Shown: positions 28,810-38,772, counted from the stretch's first letter. The stretch: 64,000 nucleotides of DNA from Cryobacterium sp. M96 (GCF_002929845.1 NZ_PJJS01000043.1:12807-76806), one strand, 5' to 3'. Numbers and translations: made by a program. Notes: generated from the sequence alone by a model not told the origin.

Positions 28810-28815
28810 AGCCTA
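28810..28815 (-). promoter_or_regulatory. Putative -10 box for rmlC (leaderless)
   Basis: On the minus strand TAGGCT is followed by 6 nt and GTG. The surrounding 13-bp block is repeated exactly upstream of the bifunctional glycosyltransferase gene. Confidence 0.55.
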
Positions 28816-28875
28816 CCAAGCGCGTTCCGATAGAATCGCAACGGCACTTTCATCAAACGGAACGGTTACCTCCAT

Positions 28876-29862
28876 ATGAAGATCCTCGTCACCGGCGGAG
28901 CCGGTTTCATCGGCTCGAACTTTGTTCGGCGCACCCTCGAAGACGCTTACCCGGGCCTCGAAGGAGCCGAGGTCGTTGTGCTCGACGCCCTCACCTACTC
29001 GGGCAACCTCGAGAACCTGGCCCCCGTCGCCGGGTCGCCGCGTTACTCGTTCGTGCACGGCGACATCCGTGACGCCGCACTGCTCGACGAGCTCTTCCCC
29101 TCTCTCGACGCCGTGGTGCACTTCGCCGCCGAGTCCCACGTGGACCGCTCGGTGCGCGACGCGTCGATCTTCGTCGAGACGAACGTGCTCGGCACGCAGC
29201 AGCTGCTCGACGCGGCGCTCCGCCACGACCTGGCCCGGTTCGTGCACGTCTCCACCGACGAGGTCTACGGCTCCATCGCCGAGGGATCGTGGAACGAGGA
29301 GCGCGCGCTGGAGCCGAACTCCCCCTACTCCGCGTCGAAGGCCGGCAGCGACCTGCTCGCGCGCAGCTACCACCGCACGCACGGTCTGAATATCTCGATC
29401 ACGCGCTGCTCGAACAACTACGGGCCGTACCACTTCCCGGAGAAGGTCATCCCGCTGTTCGTCACCAACCTGATCGACGGCTTGCACGTTCCCCTCTATG
29501 GCGAGGGAAACAACATCCGTGACTGGCTGCACGTGGACGACCACACTCGCGCCATCGCGATGGTGCTCGTCGGCGGCCGCGCCGGTGAGATCTACAACAT
29601 CGGCGGCGGCACCGAGCTGACCAACAAGGAGCTCACGCAGATGCTGCTCGACTCCACCGGCAAGGACTGGTCCTACGTCGACCGCGTCGCCGACCGCCTC
29701 GGCCACGACCTGCGCTACTCCGTGGATATCTCGAAGATCCAGGCCGAACTCGGCTACGCGCCCCTGGTTCCGTTCGAGCAGGGGCTCGCGGACGTCGTGC
29801 AGTGGTACCGCGACAACCGCACCTGGTGGGAGCCGCTCAAGGCCCGTGCGGCATTGAGCTGA
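28876..29862 (+). CDS. rmlB: dTDP-glucose 4,6-dehydratase
   Basis: The 328-aa short-chain dehydrogenase-type enzyme has NAD-binding GGAGFIGSNFV (7-17), FAAESHVDRS, STDEVYGS and catalytic YSASKAGSD. It makes dTDP-4-keto-6-deoxyglucose. A TAGAAT box at 28831-28836 would give a leader of about 35 nt. Its stop shares one base with the rmlD start (TGATG), so the two are translationally coupled. Confidence 0.96.
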   Translation: MKILVTGGAGFIGSNFVRRTLEDAYPGLEGAEVVVLDALTYSGNLENLAPVAGSPRYSFVHGDIRDAALLDELFPSLDAVVHFAAESHVDRSVRDASIFVETNVLGTQQLLDAALRHDLARFVHVSTDEVYGSIAEGSWNEERALEPNSPYSASKAGSDLLARSYHRTHGLNISITRCSNNYGPYHFPEKVIPLFVTNLIDGLHVPLYGEGNNIRDWLHVDDHTRAIAMVLVGGRAGEIYNIGGGTELTNKELTQMLLDSTGKDWSYVDRVADRLGHDLRYSVDISKIQAELGYAPLVPFEQGLADVVQWYRDNRTWWEPLKARAALS

Positions 29863-30716
29863 TGACCCGCTATCTGATCACCGGCGCGGCCGGGATGCTC
29901 GGACGCGACCTGCAGGCCGCGCTCGCCGGCCGCGACGTCACAGCGTTCGACCGCACCGAGCTGGACATCACCGACCGGGCCGCGGTTCTGGCTCAGGTCG
30001 TCGGCTACGACGTCATCATCAACGCCGCCGCATACACGCAGGTGGACGACGCCGAGACGCATGAGGATGCCGCGTACGCGATCAACGCGACCGGCCCCCA
30101 CAACCTGGCGCTGGCCGCATCCGCCACCGGGGCGAAGCTCGTGCAGATCTCCACCGACTACGTGTTCGACGGCAGCGCCACCGCACCCTACGCGGAGGAC
30201 ACCGAGATCGACCCGATCTCCGCCTACGGCCGCACCAAGGCCGCCGGCGAGGCGTTCGTTCTGCAGGAACACCCGGCGGGCAGCTACATCGTGCGCACGG
30301 CCTGGCTCTACGGCCAACACGGCCCGAACTTCCCCAAGACCATGCTGAAGCTGGCTGCAGCCCGCGACACCCTCAGCGTCGTCGACGACCAGGTCGGTCA
30401 GCCAACCTGGACCGCCGACCTGGCCGCGCAGATCGTCACCCTGCTCGATTCCGACGCGCCCGCCGGCATCTACCACGGGACCAGCTCCGGCGTGACGAGC
30501 TGGTTCGGCTTCGCCCAGGCCGTCTTCGCCACGGCCGGCCTTGACCCTGAACGGGTCACTCCGACCGACAGTTCGCAGTTCGTGCGCCCGGCCCCCCGGC
30601 CCTCGTATTCGGTGCTCGGCCACGATGCCTGGGCTACCGCCGGGCTGTCCCCCATTCGCGACTGGCGCGAGGCTCTGGCCGCGGCGGCCGAGCAGGGGAT
30701 CTTCGCGGACCAATGA
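29862..30716 (+). CDS. rmlD: dTDP-4-dehydrorhamnose reductase
   Basis: The 284-aa NAD(P)H-dependent reductase performs the last step to dTDP-L-rhamnose. It has ITGAAGMLGRDL, NAAAYTQVDDAE, STDYVFDG and catalytic YGRTKAAGE. The start at 29862 overlaps the rmlB stop by 1 nt. Its stop overlaps the next glycosyltransferase start by 4 nt (ATGA), which ties rhamnose synthesis to that transferase. Confidence 0.95.
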   Translation: MTRYLITGAAGMLGRDLQAALAGRDVTAFDRTELDITDRAAVLAQVVGYDVIINAAAYTQVDDAETHEDAAYAINATGPHNLALAASATGAKLVQISTDYVFDGSATAPYAEDTEIDPISAYGRTKAAGEAFVLQEHPAGSYIVRTAWLYGQHGPNFPKTMLKLAAARDTLSVVDDQVGQPTWTADLAAQIVTLLDSDAPAGIYHGTSSGVTSWFGFAQAVFATAGLDPERVTPTDSSQFVRPAPRPSYSVLGHDAWATAGLSPIRDWREALAAAAEQGIFADQ

Positions 30717-31858
30717 CCACACTGAGAGTCGTCCTGGACCAGATGATTGCACCGGTCCCGGGTGGCATCGGGCGTTACACCGAAGAGCTGACCCGGGCCC
30801 TGATCGCGGCGGCGCCGGCCGGTTGCGACGTCGAAGGAATCGTGTCGTCGTCGTCGGCCGAGCACTACGCCAGGGTCGAAACGTCCCTGCCGGGTCTGGC
30901 CAGTCTGCACAAGACCACGTTGCCGCGGCGCGAGCTCACGGCGGCCTGGCAACTGGGCATCGCCAACAGTTCCGGGTCGGGCATGATCCATGCCCCCTCC
31001 CTGCTGGCGCCCCTGCGAAAGCACAGCATCGTCAACGACGGCACCCAGGTGACCGTCACCATTCACGACGTGCTGGCCTGGACGCATCCGGAGGCGCTCA
31101 CTCCGGCGACCGTCGCCTGGACGAAGGTCATGGTCAAACGCGCCCGCAAACACGCGGATGCGATCGTGGTCCCCAGCCACGCCGTGGCCCACCAGCTCGC
31201 GAACATCGTCGACCTCGGCGATCGCGTGCGGGTGATCGGCGGCGGAATCGGAAGCGGCCTCCGCCTTCCGTCGAACTCCTCCGCGACGGAGATCATCGCG
31301 GAACGCCTGGCGTTGCCGAACGAGTACATCGTCACCGTCGGCACGCTCGAGCCGCGGAAGGCCATCACGGCGCTGATCACCGCCCTGGGCCTGACGGGAG
31401 CGCCGGATCTCCCGCTGATCGTTCTGGGACCGGCCGCCTGGGGTGAACTCGACGTGGCATCCGTCGCCGACGAGGCCGGCCTCCCCTGGGGCCGGGTGCG
31501 CGCCCTGAACGGGCTGACCGACGAAGAGTTGGCCGTGGTCATCTCCCGGGCGGCAGTGTTCGTCTACCCCAGCCGGGAAGAAGGCTTCGCCGGGCCGATG
31601 ATCCAGGCGTTTTACCTGGGCACCCCGGTCGTGCATTCGGACGCCCCGGCCCTGGTCGAGGCCGCCGGCGACGCGGGGCTAGTCGTCGAGCGTGAGGATG
31701 CATCCGGGTACCCCGAGCGACTGGCTGCGGCCGTCACCCAGGTGCTGAGCGACACCACTCTCGCAAACCGGCTGCGCATCTTCGGTAGCGATCGAGCCCA
31801 GGCCTTCACCTGGCGCGATTCCGCCGAGCGCATCTGGCTGCTGCACGCGGACCTGTAA
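30713..31858 (+). CDS. GT4-family glycosyltransferase
   Basis: The 381-aa GT-B enzyme has an N-terminal GGIGRYTEELTRAL acceptor-side motif, IHDVLAWTHPEAL, a linker with VPSHAVAHQL, VTVGTLEPRK and the C-terminal YPSREEGFAGPMIQAF. In the usual EX7E motif the second Glu is Gln here, a notable substitution. Architecture resembles rhamnosyl- and mannosyltransferases of O-antigen clusters. It is the third gene of rmlB-rmlD-GT4, overlapping rmlD by 4 nt, so a rhamnosyltransferase role is plausible. Confidence 0.85.
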   Translation: MTTLRVVLDQMIAPVPGGIGRYTEELTRALIAAAPAGCDVEGIVSSSSAEHYARVETSLPGLASLHKTTLPRRELTAAWQLGIANSSGSGMIHAPSLLAPLRKHSIVNDGTQVTVTIHDVLAWTHPEALTPATVAWTKVMVKRARKHADAIVVPSHAVAHQLANIVDLGDRVRVIGGGIGSGLRLPSNSSATEIIAERLALPNEYIVTVGTLEPRKAITALITALGLTGAPDLPLIVLGPAAWGELDVASVADEAGLPWGRVRALNGLTDEELAVVISRAAVFVYPSREEGFAGPMIQAFYLGTPVVHSDAPALVEAAGDAGLVVEREDASGYPERLAAAVTQVLSDTTLANRLRIFGSDRAQAFTWRDSAERIWLLHADL

Positions 31859-31908
31859 CAGCACCACCGAGTCCGGGGCCGTTCGACCGAACCCGAACCC
31901 AACCGACC

Positions 31909-33270
31909 CTACGGAGCCGGTTCCGCCGTGGGCGGCGGAACCAGGGCGGCTTCGATCAGGCTGCGGATGACGTCGTAATCGGGATCCTCCGGGTCGACGT
32001 CGTTTTCCGGCACCAACTCGACGGACTGGATCGGCAGCGCCTTCGTCTTCGACGCCAGGTGCGTGAAATAGCCGAGCATGCCCTGAGGGATGTCGGTCTT
32101 CACGACCTGGCTGCCGGCCGATGCAACCGCCTGGAACTTCGTCAGCACGTTGGCGGGGCTCGCCTGCTGCAGGATCGCCTCCTGCACCTGCCGCTGCCGC
32201 ACCATCCGGTCGTAGTCGCTCGTGTCATGGCGTGAGCGTGCGTACCAGAGGGCGTGGTACCCGTCCATGTGCTGCCTGCCGGGCTCGAACCAGAAGGCAA
32301 CCTCGGTGAAGGTCTCGTCGGTATGCACGGGGACACGGTGGTCGACGTTGATGTCGACTCCGCCGAGCGCGTCGACGAGGTCGGAGAATCCCTGCATGTC
32401 GATCAATGCGTAGTACTGGATCGTCAGCCCGGTCACGCCCTGGGCCGCGTCGCGCATACCTTCGATGCCCGGTTCGCTGCCGCTGCCGACAGCATCCGGG
32501 TACATCTCCGGGCTCTTCACCTCCACCTCGGTGTAGATCGAGTTCAGCATGCACGCGGAGACCTCACAGCCGTCGATCGATCCGTACCCTTCCGGGTACA
32601 GGTCGGCGAGTGGCCCCGCAGAGAACGGCACGTCCTCCAGGTTGCGCGGCAAGCCGATCATGCTGGCCTGGCCGGTCTCCGCATCGATGCTGACCACGGA
32701 GATGCTGTCGGGGCGTAGACCCTCACGGTCGGGGCCGGCGTCGCCGCCGAGCAGCAGGATGTTGTAGCGGCCGTCGGAGGGCGGCTCCGTCGGGCCTGCC
32801 ACGAAGACCGAGGAGAGGAACCCGCTGGCCGTCGTGGCCACGTACGCGCCGTACCCGGCCGTGCCGACCACGCCCACCATCAGCACCGTCGCGAGCCCGG
32901 CGATGATCGGGCGGGCCTTGGGGGTGGCGCGCACGAGGCGCACGAGGCGCAGCGTGTCCAGGGACAGGATCAGCCAGACCACACCGGAGAAGGCCAGCAG
33001 CAGGGCGGCCGCCCACAGGCCGATCGAGTTGGTGAACACGGTCAGAGCGACGGCAGGCCAGAGAGTGTAGACGACCCCCACGACCACCGCGAGGGCGAGC
33101 AGCGTGAGCGTCATGCCGAGGCCGAACCGGCCGAGCCGACGGTTGCCGGCCAGCACCTGCGCGGAGCCGGGCAGCACGAAGTTGAGCACGACGAGCCACC
33201 AGGCCCGTTTGGTCATGATCGGGGCGGACCCGAGATCCGGATGCCGGATCGGCGTGCGTGCACTGATCAT
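31909..33270 (-). CDS. LCP (LytR-CpsA-Psr) family cell-wall glycan ligase
   Basis: The 453-aa protein has four N-terminal hydrophobic segments (to about residue 150), more than the single anchor of simple LCPs, then an extracytoplasmic LCP domain (about 170-375). LCP motifs seen are [39 protein letters not shown] and [22 protein letters not shown] enzymes transfer lipid-linked glycans onto peptidoglycan, which fits the attachment step for the polymer built here. Its ATG overlaps the purE stop by 4 nt. An Ala/Pro-rich tail ends the protein. Confidence 0.92.
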   Translation of the reverse strand: MISARTPIRHPDLGSAPIMTKRAWWLVVLNFVLPGSAQVLAGNRRLGRFGLGMTLTLLALAVVVGVVYTLWPAVALTVFTNSIGLWAAALLLAFSGVVWLILSLDTLRLVRLVRATPKARPIIAGLATVLMVGVVGTAGYGAYVATTASGFLSSVFVAGPTEPPSDGRYNILLLGGDAGPDREGLRPDSISVVSIDAETGQASMIGLPRNLEDVPFSAGPLADLYPEGYGSIDGCEVSACMLNSIYTEVEVKSPEMYPDAVGSGSEPGIEGMRDAAQGVTGLTIQYYALIDMQGFSDLVDALGGVDINVDHRVPVHTDETFTEVAFWFEPGRQHMDGYHALWYARSRHDTSDYDRMVRQRQVQEAILQQASPANVLTKFQAVASAGSQVVKTDIPQGMLGYFTHLASKTKALPIQSVELVPENDVDPEDPDYDVIRSLIEAALVPPPTAEPAP

Positions 33271-33803
33271 AGTTTTGCTTGGAGGTCCAGGTTCTTCTGC
33301 TCGACTTGTGCGGCGAGCATCTCCCGATAGCCGAGCAGCTTGACCCGCAGGGAGTCGTCGGCGATGGCGAGGACCTTGACGGCGATCAGGCCGGCGTTGC
33401 GTGCTCCGCCGATGGAGACGGTGGCCACGGGCACCCCGGCCGGCATCTGCACGATCGACAGGAGCGAGTCCAGGCCGTCGAGCCGACCCAGCGGAACGGG
33501 CACGCCCACCACCGGCAGGGTGGTCACGGCCGCGAGCATGCCGGGCAGGTGGGCGGCGCCGCCGGCGCCGGCGATGATCACCCGGATGCCGCGCGCATGG
33601 GCGCTCTGGCCGTAGGCGATCATCTTCTCCGGGGTGCGGTGCGCGGAAACGACCTGCACCTCGAAGGGAACGTCGAAGTCGCGCAGGAGTTGCGCCGCGT
33701 CGCTCATCACCGGCCAGTCGGAATCGGAGCCCATCACGACGCCGACCAGCGGCACCAGGGCGGTTTCGCGCGGGGCGGTCTCGAGCTCAGAGTTGTCTGT
33801 CAC
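33267..33803 (-). CDS. purE: N5-carboxyaminoimidazole ribonucleotide mutase
   Basis: The 178-aa purine enzyme converts N5-CAIR to CAIR. It has GSDSDWP (25-31), SAHRTPE (53-59) and [11 protein letters not shown] (78-88), the class I PurE signature. The GTG start has TAGGAT 7 nt upstream and no SD. It lies 18 bp after purK on the same strand and couples to the LCP gene downstream. Confidence 0.96.
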   Translation of the reverse strand: MTDNSELETAPRETALVPLVGVVMGSDSDWPVMSDAAQLLRDFDVPFEVQVVSAHRTPEKMIAYGQSAHARGIRVIIAGAGGAAHLPGMLAAVTTLPVVGVPVPLGRLDGLDSLLSIVQMPAGVPVATVSIGGARNAGLIAVKVLAIADDSLRVKLLGYREMLAAQVEQKNLDLQAKL

Positions 33804-33810
33804 GCAGTCG

Positions 33811-33816
33811 ATCCTA
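33811..33816 (-). promoter_or_regulatory. Putative -10 box for purE (leaderless)
   Basis: TAGGAT on the minus strand is followed by 7 nt and GTG. It lies in the short purK-purE gap and would give purE-LCP its own transcript. Confidence 0.5.
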
Positions 33817-33821
33817 TTTGG

Positions 33822-34958
33822 TCAGTCCTGAAAAACTGCCGCTGCGGCCCGCGCCTGGTACGCGACGAGGTCCAAATCGTCCCCACCGACGGTCACGTGG
33901 CCGACCTTGCGCCCCGGCCGGGGGTCCTTGCCGTAGGTGTGCACCTTGGCGGCCGGGTAGGCCTCGAACGCGGTCGGGTAGCGCGCGGACAGGGGCTCCG
34001 ACGCCGGCCCGCCGAGGATGTTGACCATGACCGTCCACGGGTCCCTGACGTCGGTCGCCCCGAGGGGAAGGTCGAGCACGGCGCGCAGGTGCTGCTCGAA
34101 CTGGCTCGTCGTCGACCCCTCGATCGACCAGTGGCCGCTGTTGTGTGGGCGCATCGCCAACTCGTTGACCAGGATGCGCTCATCCGTCGTCTCGAACAGT
34201 TCGACGGCCAGCATGCCGGTGGCGCCGATGCCCTCGGCGATGCGCACGGCGATGTCGGCGGCGGCCCGGGCCAGCCTGCCCTCGGACTGAGGTGCGGGCG
34301 CGATGACCTCGGCACAGACGCCGCCCTGCTGCACGGTCTCCACCACGGGCCAGAGCGCGATCTGGCCGGACGGGCGTCGCGCGACCAACTGGGCGAGCTC
34401 GCGACGGAACTCGACCAGCTCCTCCACCAGGAGGGCGCCGTCGTTGCCGTCTTCGGCGAGCGCGGCGAACCAGTCGTCGGCCTCATGCTCGTGGGTGACC
34501 AGCCGAACGCCCTTGCCGTCGTAGCCGCCGCGGGCCGTCTTGACGACCCCGCGACTGTTGTGGGCGGCCAGGAACGCGCCCAACTCGGCGGCGTTCTCGA
34601 CCCGCGCCCAGTCGGGCACGGGCAGACCCAGCTCGCTCAGGCGCTGACGCATCAACAGCTTGTCCTGGGCGAAGAGCAGCGCGTCGGGGCCCGGGTGCAC
34701 GGCCACGCCCCTGGCCACAAGCTCGCGCAGGATCCCCTGCGGCACGTGCTCGTGGTCGAACGTGACGACGTCGACGGTGTCGGCGAAGGCCAGCACCACG
34801 TCTCGGTCGCGGTAGTCGCCCACCTGCACCGCGGCCAGGTCGGCCGACATGCCCTCGTTCTCGGCCAGCACCCGGATCCGGATGCCCAGGTTGACGGCCG
34901 CCGGAATCATCATCCTGGCCAACTGGCCGCCGCCGATAACGCCCACAGTCGTGTTCAT
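33822..34958 (-). CDS. purK: N5-carboxyaminoimidazole ribonucleotide synthase
   Basis: The 378-aa ATP-grasp enzyme carboxylates AIR to N5-CAIR for PurE. It has GVIGGGQLARMM at the N-terminus, TFDHEHVP, KTARGGYDGKG and EMAMRPHNSGHWSIEG-like motifs (here ELAMRPHNSGHW). ATG 34958 is the family start. The longer frame to 35066 lacks similarity and would run toward the divergent GtrA gene. Confidence 0.95.
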   Translation of the reverse strand: MNTTVGVIGGGQLARMMIPAAVNLGIRIRVLAENEGMSADLAAVQVGDYRDRDVVLAFADTVDVVTFDHEHVPQGILRELVARGVAVHPGPDALLFAQDKLLMRQRLSELGLPVPDWARVENAAELGAFLAAHNSRGVVKTARGGYDGKGVRLVTHEHEADDWFAALAEDGNDGALLVEELVEFRRELAQLVARRPSGQIALWPVVETVQQGGVCAEVIAPAPQSEGRLARAAADIAVRIAEGIGATGMLAVELFETTDERILVNELAMRPHNSGHWSIEGSTTSQFEQHLRAVLDLPLGATDVRDPWTVMVNILGGPASEPLSARYPTAFEAYPAAKVHTYGKDPRPGRKVGHVTVGGDDLDLVAYQARAAAAVFQD

Positions 34959-35078
34959 CGCTCCACCAATTCCTTGGTACCGGTCATTGCCGGTACGGGT
35001 TCTCTCAGGCTGCAGGCTGGACCTCGCCGTAGACTCGGGTTCTCGACTTCTATCTTTGCCCATCATTCGGAGGGATGC

Positions 35079-35570
35079 ATGCCGAGTACACAGCGCCGAT
35101 CAGCACGGCTTCTGGCCTTCGTCCACCAACTCGGCAAGTTCGGGGCTGTCGGCCTCGTCGGTTTCGTCGTGGACTTCACGGTCTTCAACCTGCTGCGCAC
35201 CACGGTTTTCGACCCCGCCTTGGTGGAGTCCGGACCGATCTATGCCAAGGTCGTGTCGACCACGCTGGCCATCATTGTGAACTGGATCGGCAACCGCTTC
35301 TGGACCTTCGGGGCCAACCGCCAGTCGCGCACGTTGCGCGAGGCGGCCGAGTTCTTCGCGGTCAGTCTCGTCGGCATGGCCATCGGCCTCGCCTGCCTCT
35401 GGGTCAGCCGCTACGGGCTCGGCTACACCAGCCTGCTCGCCGACAACATCTCGTCGAACGTGATCGGGCTGGGGCTGGGCTCGGCCTTCCGTTTCGTGCT
35501 CTACCGGCACTGGGTGTTCTCCCCGCGGCGCGCGGCGACGGCCGACTCGGAGCGGGCGCTGGCTGCCTAG
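35079..35570 (+). CDS. GtrA family membrane protein 3
   Basis: The 163-aa protein has four membrane helices with GAVGLVGFVVDFTVFN and NWIGNRFWTF motifs and the YRHWVF ending. GGAGG lies 5 nt before ATG 35079, which fixes the start. A GtrA gene between purK and a PH-domain gene also occurs in mycobacteria (from memory), so this copy is part of the conserved chromosomal order, not the accessory polysaccharide block. It overlaps the convergent PH-domain gene by 4 bp. Confidence 0.9.
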   Translation: MPSTQRRSARLLAFVHQLGKFGAVGLVGFVVDFTVFNLLRTTVFDPALVESGPIYAKVVSTTLAIIVNWIGNRFWTFGANRQSRTLREAAEFFAVSLVGMAIGLACLWVSRYGLGYTSLLADNISSNVIGLGLGSAFRFVLYRHWVFSPRRAATADSERALAA

Positions 35571-36124
35571 CGGGAGCCCCAGCGCGCGGTCTCGTCGGCG
35601 AGTGCTGACTGTTCCTGGCGGCGCAAGCCCATCAAGGTATGCGAGGACTCCATCAGGTCGTGCAACACCTGTTGCACCAGGGTGGCGTTGGGCACGTCTT
35701 TCAAGACGAGCGGATGCTCCAGCCCGGCGTTGATCAGAACGTCACCCGAGTGGGCCAGCGACTGCAGCCAGTTCTGGCGCACCGTCACGTCGTAGCCGCG
35801 GCTGTGCAGCAATTCCTGGCGGGTGCGCACGAAGAATCCGTGCCGGAAGATGATGCGCCGGGTGGTGATCGTGTAGCGGTTGTTCAGCCACGACATCAGC
35901 GGCAGTAGCCAGAGCAGCAGCACGAGGGCGGCCGCGGCAGCCAGCAGCGCGATATTCTGCCACGGCTCCGGCAGGGAACCGTAGAAGTACCCGGTGGCCG
36001 CGGAAATGGCCAGCAGCGCCAGGGTGGGCCAGAACAGGATTCGGGCGTGCGGCCGGAGCCCGGCCACGACCGACTCGGCCGGGGGAAGCACCTCCGCCGC
36101 CGCGAAGCCCGCTGTCTTTGTCAT
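35567..36124 (-). CDS. PH domain (bPH2/DUF304-type) membrane protein
   Basis: The 185-aa protein has two adjacent membrane helices (about 30-48 and 57-76) followed by a bacterial PH-like domain (about 80-150) with NNRYTITTRRIIFRHGFF. Molecular role is unknown; the family is common in actinobacteria at this chromosomal position, next to birA. It starts 6 bp after the birA stop, so the two are an operon. Confidence 0.85.
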   Translation of the reverse strand: MTKTAGFAAAEVLPPAESVVAGLRPHARILFWPTLALLAISAATGYFYGSLPEPWQNIALLAAAAALVLLLWLLPLMSWLNNRYTITTRRIIFRHGFFVRTRQELLHSRGYDVTVRQNWLQSLAHSGDVLINAGLEHPLVLKDVPNATLVQQVLHDLMESSHTLMGLRRQEQSALADETARWGSR

Positions 36125-36130
36125 AATCTA

Positions 36131-36973
36131 TTAATACCGCAGGTGGGTGACATCCCCGGCGGCGACAGCCTGCAATTCGCCGCTCGCCTGGTCTTCGACG
36201 ATGAGCCGGCCGCTCCGGTCGAGCGCAATAGCGGTGCCGACCAGGTCGGTGCCACCGGGCAGTTCCACCCGCACGACCCCGCCGAGCGTGCCGCACGCTT
36301 CGGTCACCGCGCGCAACAGCCCGCTTTGGACCGGGTCGCCCTCCGCGTCGAGGAAGGCCCGGGTGAGCTGCCGCAGTTCGGTGAGGTAGCGGGCGAGCAC
36401 GGCATCCGGATCGGGGGCCGAACCGGTCACCAGCAGCAGCGACGTCGAGGTGAGCGTGGGCAGGTCGTGCTCGTCGAGGGACACGTTCAGGCCGGCGCCG
36501 ATAACCAGCCCCTGCGCGCCGGGCAGCAGCTCCGAGAGGATGCCCGACACCTTGTAACCGTCGATCAGCACGTCGTTGGGCCATTTCAGGGTGACCTCGT
36601 GTCGGGGCGCCTCCTCGCCGGGTTCGTCCACCCGGGCTGCCAGGCTCGCCTCGACGACCGCGCGCACGGCCCGGGTCATCGCGGCTCCGGCGAGCAGGGG
36701 GAACCAGCCGAAGTGGTCGATCGGGAGCGGGGCGGCCGAGGCTCTCGGGCGGAGCAGCACCGAGATGGCGAGCGACTTTCCGGTGGGGGCGAGCCAGGTG
36801 CGACCCAGTCGGCCGCGACCGCGGGTCTGGTTGTCGGTGACGACCGTCGACAGGTCGGGCCAGGCTGCGGCATCCTCGCCCGCAGTGTGGGCGACGAGCA
36901 CGTCGTTCGTCGACCCGGTCTCGGGTAGGTACTCGAAACGCGGCACGACCTCGCGGCTGAGCGGAAACTCCAT
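36131..36973 (-). CDS. birA: Biotin-[acetyl-CoA carboxylase] ligase, monofunctional
   Basis: The 280-aa protein activates biotin to biotinyl-AMP and attaches it to the carboxylase carrier domain. It has GSTNDVL (20-26), the RGRGRLGR loop (51-58) and KWPND-VLIDGYKVSGIL (130-146). There is no N-terminal helix-turn-helix, so it cannot itself be the regulator of the adjacent promoter region. ATG 36973 has GGGAGAGAG upstream. It is divergent from the carboxylase beta gene and encodes the modifying enzyme for the alpha subunit at 44692. Confidence 0.95.
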   Translation of the reverse strand: MEFPLSREVVPRFEYLPETGSTNDVLVAHTAGEDAAAWPDLSTVVTDNQTRGRGRLGRTWLAPTGKSLAISVLLRPRASAAPLPIDHFGWFPLLAGAAMTRAVRAVVEASLAARVDEPGEEAPRHEVTLKWPNDVLIDGYKVSGILSELLPGAQGLVIGAGLNVSLDEHDLPTLTSTSLLLVTGSAPDPDAVLARYLTELRQLTRAFLDAEGDPVQSGLLRAVTEACGTLGGVVRVELPGGTDLVGTAIALDRSGRLIVEDQASGELQAVAAGDVTHLRY

Positions 36974-36986
36974 CTGATTCTCTCTC

Positions 36987-37087
36987 CCTGTGGCTAACTC
37001 CTGTAATTCTGGCGAATACGAGCGCAAATGGCACAATTCACGCCCGAATCCGCCAATCCTCAGGAGTTGGCCACAGGAAGGCAGACG
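36987..37087. promoter_or_regulatory. Mirrored regulatory region between birA and acyl-CoA carboxylase beta gene
   Basis: CCTGTGGCTAACTCCTG (36987-37003) recurs in inverted orientation at 37071-37087 with one mismatch. The symmetry extends inward: both sides contain GGCGNATNCGNGCG 6-7 nt further in. Each divergent gene therefore faces a copy of the same composite sequence. This suggests paired operators or a duplicated promoter, but no known regulator site was recognised. Confidence 0.7.
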
Positions 37088-37154
37088 CACCCGACCAGCA
37101 AACCGGCCGGTTTTTGTAGACAATCGTCAACGATCGGGAGCAGGGGCTGGCCGG

Positions 37155-37160
37155 TAGAGT
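37155..37160 (+). promoter_or_regulatory. Putative -10 box for carboxylase beta gene (leaderless)
   Basis: TAGAGT lies 7 nt before GTG 37168, with no SD. This decides the start in favour of 37168 over GTG 37159. Confidence 0.55.
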
Positions 37161-37167
37161 GAACCGC

Positions 37168-38772
37168 GTGACTGAGAACTCGCCCCTTGCGGGCCCCGAC
37201 CTGTACACGACGGCTGGAAAGCTCGCCGACCTCAAGCTGCGCTATCACGAAGCCGTGACCGCCAGCGGCGAGGCCGCGATCGAGAAACAGCACGCCAAAG
37301 GCAAGATGACCGCGCGGGAACGCATCGACCTGCTGCTCGACCAGGGCTCCTTCGTCGAGATCGACGAGTTCGTGCGGCACCGCACGCACGCATTCGGCAT
37401 GGAGAAGAAGCGGCCCTACGGCGACGCGGTCGTCACGGGCACCGGCACCATCCACGGCCGCCAGGTCTGCGTCTACTCGCAGGACTTCACCATCTTCGGC
37501 GGCTCGCTCGGCGAGGTTGCCGGCGAGAAGATCATCAAGGTGATGGACCTTGCCCTCAAGACCGGGGTGCCCATCATCGGCATCCTCGACTCCGGCGGAG
37601 CGCGCATCCAGGAGGGCGTCGTCGCCCTCGGCAAGTACGGCGAGATCTTCCGCCGGAACACGGCCGCGTCCGGCGTCATCCCGCAGATCTCGATCATCTG
37701 CGGCCCCGCCGCCGGCGGCGCCGTCTACTCCCCTGCCCTGACCGACTTCGTGATCATGGTCGACAAGACGAGCCAGATGTTCGTCACCGGCCCCGACGTG
37801 ATCAAGACCGTCACGGGCGAAGACGTCGGCATGGAAGAGCTCGGCGGCGCGCTCACGCACAACACGATCTCCGGTGTGGCGCACTACCTGGCCAGCGACG
37901 AGCCCGACGCCCTCGACTACGCCCGCACCCTGCTCAGCTTCCTGCCGGACAATAACCTGGCCGACCTGCCCGTCTTCGACAGCGACATCGAGCTCGAGAC
38001 GACGGATGGCGACCGGAACTTGAACACGATCATCCCCGATTCCGCGCACCAGCCCTATGACGTGAAGACCGTGATCGAGCACATCGTCGACCACGGCGAC
38101 TTCCTCGAGACGCAGCCGTTGTTCGCCCCGAACATCGTCGTCGGCTTCGCCCGCGTCGAGGGACGATCGATCGGCATCGTCGCCAACCAGCCCAACGCCA
38201 TGGCCGGCACGCTCAACATTCCGGCCGGCGAGAAGGCCGCCCGGTTTGTGCGTTTCTGCGACGCGTTCTCGATTCCTATCCTCACCCTGGTCGACGTGCC
38301 GGGCTTCCTTCCCGGCACCGACCAGGAGTGGACCGGAATCATCCGCCGCGGCGCCAAGCTGCTCTACGCCTACGCGGAGGCGACCGTGCCTCTGGTCACC
38401 GTCATCCTGCGCAAGGCCTACGGCGGCGCGTACATCGTGATGGGCTCCAAGCAGCTCGGCGCGGACATCAACCTGGCCTGGCCGACCGCGGAGATCGCCG
38501 TGATGGGCGGCCAAGGCGCCGTGAACATCCTGTACCGTGCCGAGATCAAGAAGGCCGAAGCAGCCGAGGAGGATGTTGCCGCCGTGCGCACCCGGCTGGC
38601 CAACGAGTACACCTACAACGTGGCGAGTCCGTTCCTGGCGGCCGAGCGCGGCGAACTGGACGGCATCATCGAGCCGGCCACGACCCGCGTCGCGGTGACC
38701 AAGGCCCTGCGCGCCCTGCGCACCAAGCGAGCGAGTCTGCCGCCCAAGAAGCACGGGAACATTCCGCTGTAG
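37168..38772 (+). CDS. accD: Acyl-CoA carboxylase beta (carboxyltransferase) subunit, AccD/PccB type
   Basis: The 534-aa subunit has the two crotonase-like halves of biotin-dependent carboxyltransferases: [12 protein letters not shown] and GGARIQEGV in the N-half, [12 protein letters not shown] and [10 protein letters not shown] in the C-half. It transfers carboxyl from biotin to acetyl- or propionyl-CoA for fatty-acid or branched precursor synthesis. The epsilon gene follows by 9 bp and the biotinylated alpha subunit lies at 44692. Which acyl-CoA is preferred cannot be told. Confidence 0.94.
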   Translation: MTENSPLAGPDLYTTAGKLADLKLRYHEAVTASGEAAIEKQHAKGKMTARERIDLLLDQGSFVEIDEFVRHRTHAFGMEKKRPYGDAVVTGTGTIHGRQVCVYSQDFTIFGGSLGEVAGEKIIKVMDLALKTGVPIIGILDSGGARIQEGVVALGKYGEIFRRNTAASGVIPQISIICGPAAGGAVYSPALTDFVIMVDKTSQMFVTGPDVIKTVTGEDVGMEELGGALTHNTISGVAHYLASDEPDALDYARTLLSFLPDNNLADLPVFDSDIELETTDGDRNLNTIIPDSAHQPYDVKTVIEHIVDHGDFLETQPLFAPNIVVGFARVEGRSIGIVANQPNAMAGTLNIPAGEKAARFVRFCDAFSIPILTLVDVPGFLPGTDQEWTGIIRRGAKLLYAYAEATVPLVTVILRKAYGGAYIVMGSKQLGADINLAWPTAEIAVMGGQGAVNILYRAEIKKAEAAEEDVAAVRTRLANEYTYNVASPFLAAERGELDGIIEPATTRVAVTKALRALRTKRASLPPKKHGNIPL

